Assembly: GCA_963930775.1 (NCBI GenBank)
Contig: OZ005706.1
Coordinates: forward strand, 3,090,545-3,154,544
Length of the DNA stretch: 64,000 nt
Direction of reading: 5' to 3'
Origin: Cliona cf. orientalis
Lineage: Eukaryota > Porifera > Demospongiae > Clionaida > Clionaidae
Translations under genes and position numbers: made by a program
The notes under the pieces: generated by a model
Databases searched by the model: none
What the model saw: the letters and a program-made list of their open reading frames with translations, nothing else
What the model was told of the DNA's origin: nothing
Shown: piece by piece, positions 1 to 9,800 of the stretch
How the letters are laid out: each line of letters opens with the position of its first letter
Numbering within the stretch: the stretch's first letter is position 1

Positions 1-22
1 CATTACATGTGTGTACATGTAC

Positions 23-514
23 CTGCATAAGGTTCCCACAGTGCAAGGTACGTTCCATGAGGTGAGAACTGGAGGTGCCTGGTCTTGGGTTTGGGAATGG
101 AACATCTTATCAATTCTGATTCCAAATCCATCACCTGCACTCTGAAGTGGTACAGCGTATGGCAATGACAGTATGAACTACTGTAGTTATCGAATACAAC
201 GTATGATCCAATTTAATGTAAGAAATCGAATTCTCATAACGTGCATATTATATGGAGTGATTGACGACCTTTACCAGAAAAGCGCGCGTTTTTCAAAATT
301 GAAATTATTTTTTTCCATACGTAGTATTAGATTAAGTACGGTAGCTACTACTAGGTCAGTTAAGCTTGGAAGCTACTTACATGTATGGGAGTGTACATCT
401 CCATTTTTAGCTATAACTCACATTTGATGTACATGTACGTACCTTGTTCCATCGGACCAGGCCAGGGAGGTTCCATTGGAACTGAACGCCACAACACGAC
501 AACCATTGGACTCA
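23..514 (-). CDS. eIF2A-like WD-repeat protein, partial 5' part (two exons)
   Basis: Two exons are visible on the minus strand: 443-514 and 23-141. The first encodes NGCRVVAFSSNGTSLAW, the second CSIPKPKTRHLQFSPHGTY followed by LALWEPYAG. This matches the start of the beta-propeller of eukaryotic initiation factor 2A, where blade 1 ends in a 'DGT-FAWGNGEKV' pattern and blade 2 has 'FSPKNTVLATWQPY'. Splicing is consistent: a TTTTTCAG acceptor at 515, a donor AAG|GTACGT below 443, and an acceptor TTCAG above 141, joined in phase 2 to read GTRVQVMDLE. A probable donor follows position 23 (CAG|GTACAT). The initiator exon was not found upstream, and the gene runs off the left edge. eIF2A binds initiator tRNA in non-canonical initiation in other animals; that role is inferred here only from similarity. 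A decayed copy of the upper exon lies near 15.1 kb. Confidence 0.6.
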
Positions 515-827
515 CTGAAAAATAAACAGTAGTGAGGGCTACTGCAAGTTAGATTTATTAATGCTAGTGTAGGTGTAGCAGGGATACCATGGGATGCAAT
601 CCCCATATCACTAGCGTTCCAGTTCTCTTGGCAGTGTTTGGACCCCAGTAGGCATCAAAGCACTAGGAGTATAGAATGCACTGCCCTAGTGATATACATG
701 TACATGTACATGTAGAGACCCTACACCAAGAAAATTAGTGAAGAAACCACTACAGCTACTCTTTGCTCTGTGTTGTTCGACTGTTTGCCCTGCTTGAGTG
801 TCACATTCTCATCAGAGATAGTGGATA
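515..827. other. Duplicated 5' flank of the eIF2A-like gene
   Basis: No open exon was recognised here. The stretch is closely matched at about 15.14-15.43 kb, including the 'GTAGGCATCAAAGCACTAGG' type segment, so it belongs to the same duplicated block as the eIF2A-like exon. Any missing first exon of that gene should lie here or further right. Confidence 0.5.
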
Positions 828-1528
828 TACGATGGCTGAGAAGGACACTGCCGCGGCGGCCGAGGCTGCGTTGGGGCCGCCCGAAAGCCACTGTTGGCCG
901 CCAATTTATTTGAAAATTTTTCTCTAGCTTATGATTGGTTAACTAGACCATTATTCAGCATGCATGCGCAGGGGTCAATTTGTCATGTCATCGTGTCCGC
1001 ACGATATGCATAGGCATCTGGGCACAGTGGGTTACATGTATAATGGCGATCAAATATAGCAAAGAAACAGGCTCGACCTCGTCGGATTTGATCGATACTA
1101 GCTACAGGGCTTGTTGGTCACGCCTATCAAGCCACGTGCTTTCTGCCCATGCATGCACAGTACTAATTTACCAGACCACGCCCACCGCAGCATTAAGCAT
1201 AAACTTTCGATCACCACTGATAAAGAAAGGGTAGTATACATTGTACATCACATATTAATGTTTTTCCTCTTGATACTTGTACTTGCACTGCAGTGTTTCG
1301 TTATTTCTGTAAACACGCAAGGGCTGAATCCAGAGAAAATTCAACAATCATAAGATCTAGACCACACCTAACATTGTCCAGTTAACCATTCGTGAACTGA
1401 ATATTAAAAGTTTTGGCGGGTACGGCTGAGCCGCAGCCGATAGGTGGCCCTTTAGCGGCCAACGGCGGCTTTCGGGTGGCCCCAACACGGCTTGGGCCGC
1501 TGTGGCAGTGTCCCTCTCGGCCACCGTA
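828..1528. mobile_element. 701-bp non-autonomous DNA element, TIR about 75 bp, TSD TGGATA
   Basis: The ends are long imperfect inverted repeats. The left begins TACGATGGCTGAGAAGGACAC, and the reverse complement of the right begins TACGGTGGCCGAGAGGGACAC; similarity continues through a GC-rich stretch of about 75 bp. An exact 6-bp direct repeat TGGATA flanks the element (822-827 and 1529-1534). The duplicate locus at 15.4 kb carries flanking sequence without the element, which supports insertion after the duplication. No transposase is encoded. The termini match those of the 51.85-53.18 kb element, so they are one family. Confidence 0.85.
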
Positions 1529-1534
1529 TGGATA

Positions 1535-2164
1535 GCTTGGCAAGCGAGTGTGAGCTAGCAATTCATACCCACACCTGTTTTAATCATGGCTTTGCATGTA
1601 AAGGAATGCAAGCACCAGAATCGGATCATAGCTACATGACTGTCGGCTGGCAGGCTGCAACACTATCAACAGGCTTGAGACACACCCATATGCTACGTCA
1701 GCATCTCACTGTCGACCAAATATATTATGCTGAAAGCACTTTTCGTGCTGGTTACATCTCACACATATGTAGTGCAAGGATCCCAATTTCCCCTCCAATG
1801 GCTCCAACCTTGGTCCCTAGTATGTGATACCTAGCTATTTGAGGATGGAAGAAGCCAATATTTTAATATACCATGTTATATATGTACAAAATATAACCTT
1901 AACTTTCTTCCACTTGGTGTTTCTAGATTCGAACCAGATAGAGGCAGTAACGATAATCCCTCGCTACCACGCACTGTTAAGAAGAAGGTGGATGAGTAAA
2001 TAGCGCCCTAAACATTAAAAATGCTCACCTGCTAGCGCTAGCGATAGAGGAAGGACCTCAACCATGTTCTGGCGACCCCGTACCAATCAGCTAGGCCCTT
2101 GGGCCTTGCGCGCGTGCATCATAGCCCGCGCATGCGCGTAGGATATAGGAGAAGCATGCGCACT
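1535..2164. other. Intergenic, no gene recognised
   Basis: The first 60 bases continue the block shared with 15.45-15.52 kb ('GCTAGCAATTCATA' region). The rest has only short shadow frames. The region 2090-2160 is rich in GCGCATGCGC-type palindromes. Confidence 0.4.
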
Positions 2165-2260
2165 AGTTCCAGATCGTATGGCGCGCTTTTTGTAACATAA
2201 AAATACCACTGTATAATAAAATAATAGGCATGCGCAGTCGTGGCCACGCATGCTCAGTAA
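2165..2260 (-). repeat. Dispersed promoter-proximal repeat (copy 1)
   Basis: The reverse complement of this stretch shares a nearly identical 36-base core (GTGGTATTTTTATGTTAC, then AAAAGCGCGCCATA and GATC) with 12755-12815. Both copies lie within about 150 bases of a plus-strand coding start and are surrounded by GCATGCGCA palindromes. It may be a transposon relic or a shared promoter module. Confidence 0.6.
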
Positions 2261-3314
2261 GTAATCACTTACCAATGAACCTTGGCCTTGACGAAATTAC
2301 GCTATGCGTTACAATGGACCCCACCATTGATTCAGATTCTGATGCTTCTGCCCAAGGAGATAGTATCGCGGTGACAGAGTGGAAAGAGCTATTTGAAGAA
2401 ATCTCTCGATTATTGTGTGACTGTGAAAGGAATGCAGAAGAGGTGGCTAACCAAGGGAGGGCTGAATACATATTATATGAGCAACTAAAGAATACTGTTT
2501 TGACAGTGAGACGATTGTATGCTTCCGTGCTGGACTATTTCTGTGATAATCCCGTGTGTGAGACAACAAGTGATTTAATTGACAAGCTTAGCACCCTTGA
2601 AGAGCAACTACTGACAGTTGAGCTACCATACTGGCAACAAAAAGTGGACCTACTTCCACTATCAATTGGTGAATTTGAAACTCCTTCAACTATCCACCAT
2701 GACCATCAAAGAGGAAGGCCACCATTCGATGTGGATACAGAGCAAATAATTTATCTAAGAGAAATCGGATTTACATGGAATGACGTGTCTATTATGCTAG
2801 GGATCAGTAGGATGACCCTCTACAGGAAGCGGAAGCAAGCTGGAATCTCTGATAACAATCGGTACTTTGTGGCATATGGCAATAATTAAGGAATGTCTTG
2901 AATTAGGTCTATCAGGTTAGCATACAGCCTTATAGGGCTTAATTTAGGGAATGGGAGTGGGCATTTGCACCCCCCCCCCAATAACTATACTCTCCCTGTG
3001 TAATCCTGCATTTAATCAGCTGTCATGTCTAACCCAATAATTGCAGGTTTTCTGACATAAGTGATGCTGACCTTCAACGCATAATTCTGGATATCAAGGA
3101 AAGTATGCCAGAGATCGGTGAAAGAATGACAATGGGGGCGTTACGTTCACGAGGTATAACAGTGCCACGTCATCGTGTTCGTCAAATAATTCACAAAGTG
3201 GATCCAATTAGTACTGCTCTTCGATGGCGTTCCAAAACTAAACGCAAACCATACTCAGTACCAGGACCAAACTCTTTATGGCATATTGGTGAGAATTTTT
3301 TGTCATAAATAATT

Positions 3315-3620
3315 ATAATGTCTATAATACAACGAAAAAATATTTTTGGACGATCATTTTTCTTATACAGTCCATGTACTAACCTAGAGGGCATAAAGAT
3401 GTGCTCTTCTACAAGTTCAGAAGGCCTACGATTGTTGCAGTGCCGTGTGCACAAACAAGGGAGGCCATAGAGATCTAGATGCATTCTCGAATGGTGCAAA
3501 TCGTTGTGCGTTTCAAGAAGCCTGCTCAGCAGGCCACCAAGCCTCGAGTGAAGCAAAGGACCAGGTTTGTTCTTTGTCATAGCCTGGTGGTAGATTCAAC
3601 AGAGTGAGAACGTTGCCATA
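3315..3620. repeat. Dispersed repeat family A, copy in intron
   Basis: This 300-base stretch matches the reverse complement of 40510-40865 over nearly its full length. Shared landmarks are ACAACGAAAAAATATTTTTGG, the GTGTGCACAAACAAGG and GATGCATTCTCGA segments, CCTGCTCAGCAGGCC, and GGTGGTAGATTC. It has no coding content and occupies the second intron of the integrase-like gene. Confidence 0.7.
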
Positions 3621-3762
3621 TTGCAGCGAGCAGCTGCTGTTGACCTCCATCGAGGAGTGTGGTCTATGAAGTAATACTAATAAGTTCAAAATTCGTGCTG
3701 CTGCTTACATGCACACTGTTACTAATGATTGACTCACATGTATGTACGGCTAGGGAGATGAT

Positions 3763-3932
3763 CAGGCGCTGATCCAGAAAATTTGCATGGGAGGTGGCTG
3801 CCCATAGTAACCCATACTGGTGCAAAGGGGGTGGCTGGTTAATAATGGTGGACATCTCCTACTACGTTGCATAAAAGAACTGGTGAAGCGGGGTGGCTAG
3901 CCACCCCATCCACCCCCCTGGATCAGCCCCTG
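3763..3932. mobile_element. hAT-like MITE (TIR CAGGnGCTGATCCAG)
   Basis: The ends are inverted: CAGGCGCTGATCCAG on the left and CTGGATCAGCCCCTG on the right, with ATGAT on both sides as a candidate target duplication. The inner sequence (GTGGCTGCCC, then AGCCACCCC) matches the reverse complement of 23.87-24.04 kb. Confidence 0.65.
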
Positions 3933-4834
3933 ATGATACTGTTTAAATTTTCTGACTATGTGAGTTTTAATACTGTAAGTAACTTATGCATATTAGCCAC
4001 ATTATTCCATGATTGTGACATCAAACATACTTGTATCCCCTTTATATATTTTATATAGATGGAAATCATAAGCTGGTGAGATGGAGAATGGTAATACATG
4101 GAGCAATTGATGGATTTTCCAGAATGGTGTTGTATGTACACTGATGTAGTAACAACAAAGCAACAACAGTACTGTCACTATTCAAACAAGCAGTGAACGA
4201 GTATGGATTACCATCTAGAGTGCGAACTGACCAAGGCTTAGAAAATGTTGAAGTAGCCAAGTTAATGTTGATGGAGCGAGGATTTGATCGTGGGAGTATT
4301 CTTGTAGGCGCAAGTGTACATAATCAACGCATAGAGCGACTCTGGCGTGATGTATTTAATGCAGTGTCCCAATTGTATTATCGTCTTTTTTACCACATGG
4401 AAAGTATCGGACTACTGGACCCCCTCGATTCCGTTCATCTTTATGCTTTGCATTTCGTATTTTTACCACGCATAAACAAGGCACTCAATGAGTTTATCAA
4501 AGGTTGGAATAAGCACACACTGAGCAAGACTGGTGGTCAGTCACCACTGAAACTGTATGCAAAGGAAACGATTCGCTTGCGTCAGTCAAACCTACCTGCA
4601 TTTGATTATTTTGATAGTATATCAGAATATTACGGTTCAGAAGAGGATGATGATGATATTGCAGTTTTGCCAATAAATAGTCTAGATATACCACCTATTG
4701 AGATTAACTTGACTGAAGATGGCTTAGAAATTCTTAAACTGATAGTAAATCCGCTCTCCCAAAGTGAATCATATGGGATTGATCTTTACGAGAGGACACT
4801 GGGTGTCCTACAAGAATTATTAATTATTCTTTAG

Positions 4835-6852
4835 TATAATACAGCTAGTGTCTTGTGTGTGTGTGTCTGCAATATAGATTGTGCACAAAGTAAAATTGTT
4901 CACTATTATGCTAGTATTCTTCCATGACCTTTGGGAAAACCATAACTGTTACATGCATGGGGGACTTAATCTGTGGCTGCAATCTATGTAGGCACTCCAG
5001 TAGACTATGTGAAGCCCATCTTTGCTGAGAGGGTCACGAATTATTCACGGAACATTGTCCCATAACCTTAAGACTAGATTGATCCTGTCTTAATAGCAGC
5101 TGCAGTCTGGATTTGTCACAACCACTTTAACAGTAAATTACTAATGTTAATAGCAGCAGCATATATAGTGGCTGAAGTTTGGTGTTTAATCTCATGCAGA
5201 CCATTGCACCAAATCCAAACCTTCTACTATCTACGATTACTCGATCAGACATACATGACATAGGCATAGGCACCTGCAGCTGAGGGTATACTATATAGCT
5301 GAAATAGGTCAGGCTCGACACAACATTAAGTAGCACTTGCCTCTCTCCAATTGCTCCACCAAGCTACCTACAGGAGGCTAAACTAAGCCTTTTGTGTGCT
5401 ATTTATGGGATCAAAGGCTAGTCCAGTATTCCAGTCCAGTGAATAGCTAGAAATTGCCATGAAACAAAGGTATTGACCTGGTTTACAGTACCAATATAAT
5501 TACCACTGAGTACACATAATATATGCTCATGCTCTCACACACACAAGTCACCAATACCATGTCACCTGTTTACACCACTCTAGAATTCAGACATGAGCTT
5601 GAGAACGACCTTTGAGTTTTTGTACCATGCAAGTTCCATAACTTAAGATGGTTATGTTGTTCTCACATTCTATCATACGTACGTATTTCCAGTTTGTCCC
5701 CATTAGAGGAATTAGGTGTAACATGACAGAACCTAGTAATTACATTAGGGGGGATCATGCATGTCGATGAAGCTGAATAATATATCCATGACATAACAAT
5801 AATGTGATGATTTAATAGTAATGTCACAATTAATCCCTGCATAGTATATACAGTATTATTATTATTGTAGTGCTTAGTTATGCTGATCCATGACTCAGAG
5901 GTTATTTGCTCTGATCTCAAGCATGCTTGCTTAAGCCACTAGCATGAGATGTAGAAAAGCCAAAACACTATTATTATAATCCTTACAATGTACTATACTG
6001 CTACAGGTCTCATTTCTTATAACTTGAGCCACATAATTTAGCCGAGTCAGTGGCTTAGATCATGCCAACATCAGTACGTGGCATAGATCGATCCTATAAG
6101 CTGCATGTGCTAAGCTGTCTCGAGAGAAGCTAAGTGTAAATGGAGTTTATATACATGCAGCTACCAAAATTAATGATTGTGTATGACAGTTCACAAACTT
6201 GAGCTAGCTTTTGAGATTGGTTTGGACAAAGTTTGATACATACTAATATAAGTATGAACGATTTTAATGCACCATAGAGGGTGCCTGGTGTGCATATGTA
6301 TTACTGTATATTATATCCATGCAGTAAATGTGTGAGACTGAACTTGACACGTTTCAAGATTAATTTTGGTACATTTTGGGATTCTCATCTCTGATCCATG
6401 AAGCTCCAATTGAACCTCAACTGCACCTTCGCATAGGTTGTTACTAGTCGTGTCCCCGACTTGAGTTTAGTGGCAAGGTGTGCCTTCCTTCAGAGCTATA
6501 CAATTGGGAGCCAAACACCTATAGCCTACTGACAGTGAATGTGCATGCTTGTACAGTTCACATAATGTGCACACATCCATGGGACATTATACTATCATTA
6601 TTAATGTTCACTCAACATGTACACAAAATTAAATTTGGATATAGCTAGCTACAAGAACACAATGTCATAATATTATATACATGACAGGATCGATTATAGC
6701 AGCTGCTACACTGTAGTGTGGTAATGAATATTATTAGCTAGCTATAGTGCACACACACACACACACACACAAGTTTGAAAAAGAAAACAAGAATGGGTGA
6801 TACTGTCAACTAGAATTGGCAAGTGATGAGGTGCACAATATGGAAACATTAG
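4835..6852. other. 2-kb intergenic, no gene recognised
   Basis: Only short frames without recognisable motifs occur on either strand. A (CA)n microsatellite lies at about 6752-6772. TAGCTAGCTA-type and ATTATT-type simple patterns are scattered. Confidence 0.5.
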
Positions 6853-9800
6853 TCAATTATAGCTATTGGAGAATTCTCCCTTCATTCGGGATTCAATGAT
6901 CCATTCGCAAAAATTGTCAACATCATGTATTGACATAGAAACAAACTTTTGGCCATATTTATTATGTACTGGAAAATATTTCTTCTCTGTTTTCATATAA
7001 TACTCCAGAAGCTCTTTATTAGGCAACTCAACATCTCCCGAGGTGAAGTTGGTGCTTTTGAAAGAATAAAACTGGTCCATTTCATCCATAGTCACTTCTG
7101 TGAAATCACCATGTTCCTTTAATCTTGAGAAACCTCTCTCTTGTCGCCACTTCAGCCACTGATAAACTTGGAAGTCATTGTGCAGTAATGTAGCTCCCTT
7201 CAACTTGATTTCCTCCATTTCTTGGTCCATCTGAGAACAACAGAGTATAATATATGTACAGCAAAATACTGAAATAATCATTTGCATAATACAGTGGAAC
7301 CCCGCTTAGCGGACACCCCTCAATGGTGGACACCTGCGATATAACGAACAATTCTGAATGTCCAGATTGTATTCCCACAGACTTCAATACATTCAAACCC
7401 CCTCAACAGTGGACACCCCGCTATTCCGTATAACGGACACTTACGTGGCTATTTTGGTCCCGCTCGAGCCTGCGCAAGAGTGAACAACCTCGCATATTAA
7501 CGGACAGTTAGGCCACACCCACCATTAAAATCGGTCGGTTCAAGTTTAGCGACACTAACTACAGTAAAGCCTAAATATGATGTCTCATATTCTTGTTTAG
7601 AAGCTGTCAGTTGCCACGCAGACAGATCTCTCATCAATAGCGACGGTCTTCATCGTCGTCCAAAGTAATGCTTTATTATAGCTGGCCACGATTGTAGGAG
7701 GGGCATGGTCAACCACTTACCCCTGAGCTAAGGACACCTCACTACAACGGATAAAATTTTTGGTCCCAATGGTGTCCGCTTTCTGAGAGGGGTTCCACTG
7801 TATAGCTAATGTCAATATACCAGAGCTATTAACTATAGGTACTTAAGCACTCACACTCACACTAGCTATATGCACATGCAGTGTCTAGGGTGTCTGGTAT
7901 AGGAGCCTGTTGGTCACAATTTTCATGGAATGATCACTGACACACCATATGCAATGTACTATATTTACTGACTCTGCAAATGCACTCTAATTAGAATATG
8001 TGCCCCTGCAACCTCCAGCTCTGGGTATTTAGAATCTAGTAATATTTATTATAATATGTAGAGGGTTACTGCACCCACAGTGAACACAAAACCTCAGCAC
8101 CAATGGTGTGAATAGCATAATAGCTACTCAACTAAGGATGGAAGGGAATAATATAGTGACATAGCTAGCTAGCTATTATGCATAGCATAATATATTATAG
8201 TTATAGCTATGTAGCTAGCTACATGTACATTGGTAAACATCGGGATACAATCCCTTGCACCATAGTATAGCCGGAAAATTTGGTGGGAATTAAATTTGGC
8301 GGTTTGGCACTGTAACCACCAAATTAAAATCTGTCAAAATTAATTCCTATTCACATAATATTATTATATACCATCGTATGGTGGTGATCCTGTACCGACT
8401 CTGATCGCCAAATTTAAATCCACTAAATACAGCATCAGCTGGTGGAAACTGTAATGATATGTATGAAAATGCTAAATATCGACTCAGCGGCCGAGTAAGG
8501 CATGGAATTAAATCAGGACCCAAGCCTTATAAATTGGTATAAGGGGGTAGCTATAGTCAGAGTGAGTGTTGAACTACTGTAGTAAACTTGGACTAGTATG
8601 GCAAGCCGTGCCATGGTGCCAGACGACCTTTAGCTACCTATATATTGTGGTGCGCATGAGCAGAAAGCACAAAGTGGGTAGCGTCCATAGGCGTGGCCAA
8701 GAAAATGAAGTATTTGTGACTCTTGTGGGCCTTGCCAAATGATTCGAAGCATACTGAAGCCCCCATAAAAAGAGAAACTACCGTCTAAAGTCATGCAATA
8801 ATTATATGCGTATGCTGTTTCCTCAAAAAGCATTATATAAAGCAAAGATGTACACATGTCCATTATAAATGCTAGTAACTTTTACCACTGGTGGATCCTC
8901 CTCTAGTAGCTCGGCAGTTCGACTCTGGTGCATAGCCGAGTGATCCCTCAGAAAATTGAACCATCTCTCATCAAAGAGTTGGTCTTGAAGCACACCTATT
9001 TGTTGCACAGATAATATATATATAAGGCTTTCCAGTGCTTACATATGCAAGTATAAAGGTGTATGCATGTGCATATGACAATTGTGTGCATTAACTTATA
9101 TATCACTAGAGCAAGTGCTATCATTATTGTATTGACTGATTAGATACATACAAAAACCGTGGATACCTTTGTTGAACTGCTTTGGTGTAGGTAGCACTGT
9201 TGCATGTACTCGGCCTATACCAACAAGAAATTGCTGGTGAACAGATGAGTCTGTTTGCTGGATAGCGTCTGGTGGCTGTCCTGAGCCCAACTGCTGGGTT
9301 ACGGCACTCTTGCCTGCCGTTTGCTGGACAGTGACTGGTGGCCGTCCTGAGCCCAACTGCTGGGTGGCACTCCTGCCTGCCGTTTGCTGGATAGCACCTG
9401 GTGGCCGTCCTGAGCCTGACTGCTGGGTGACACTCTTGCCTGTCGTTTGCTGGATAGCGCCTGGTGGCCGTCCTGACCCCGACTGCTGGGTGGCACTCCT
9501 GCCCGCCGTTTGTTGGATAGTGCCTGGTGGCTGTCCTGTATTTGAGAAAGTGGGTGGTGGCACCAGTGGTCCTGCACCATGCTCAACTGGTAGTGATGAC
9601 TGCACTGCACTAGAACCTGCATGTGAAGTGTGTTGAGCAGGTGGAGAGGCTCGTACATATAAATTGTTTCCTTCTGTAAGTTCTAGAATAGAATCTCCTT
9701 GAACATCCTCATCAGAGAAAGTTACTGGGAGGAGGTCCCTTGCACTGGTGGCTTTAAGAAACTGAACGTGGCTTGCTGTGTTGAATAGCTTTTTGATTTT

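Larger units (their letters stand above)
2314..4834 (+). pseudogene. Integrase-core (rve-like) transposon-derived gene, broken
   Basis: Three coding blocks, about 2314-2861, 3047-3288 and 4059-4834, are separated by short GT..AG introns. The first block has an acidic N-terminus, then a helix-turn-helix region (GRPPFDVDTEQIIYL, then a 'SIMLGISRMTLYRKRKQ' recognition-helix pattern). The second carries the linker to the catalytic core. The third carries the core: a [18 protein letters not shown] start with the first catalytic Asp, a second Asp in VRTDQGLEN, and a Glu in the [11 protein letters not shown] motif. This is the metazoan family of single-copy-looking rve-domain genes known from cnidarians, fish and sponges. 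The origin is a mobile element; whether any host function exists is unknown. It is not whole as read, with about one break, so I treat it as a fossil. A MITE and a dispersed repeat lie in the second intron. Confidence 0.75.

Noticed and set aside
9299-9658. Plus- and minus-strand open frames over the GSGRPP repeat array
   Set aside because: Repeat periodicity keeps other frames open; the frame used by the spliced 542-aa model is the supported one.
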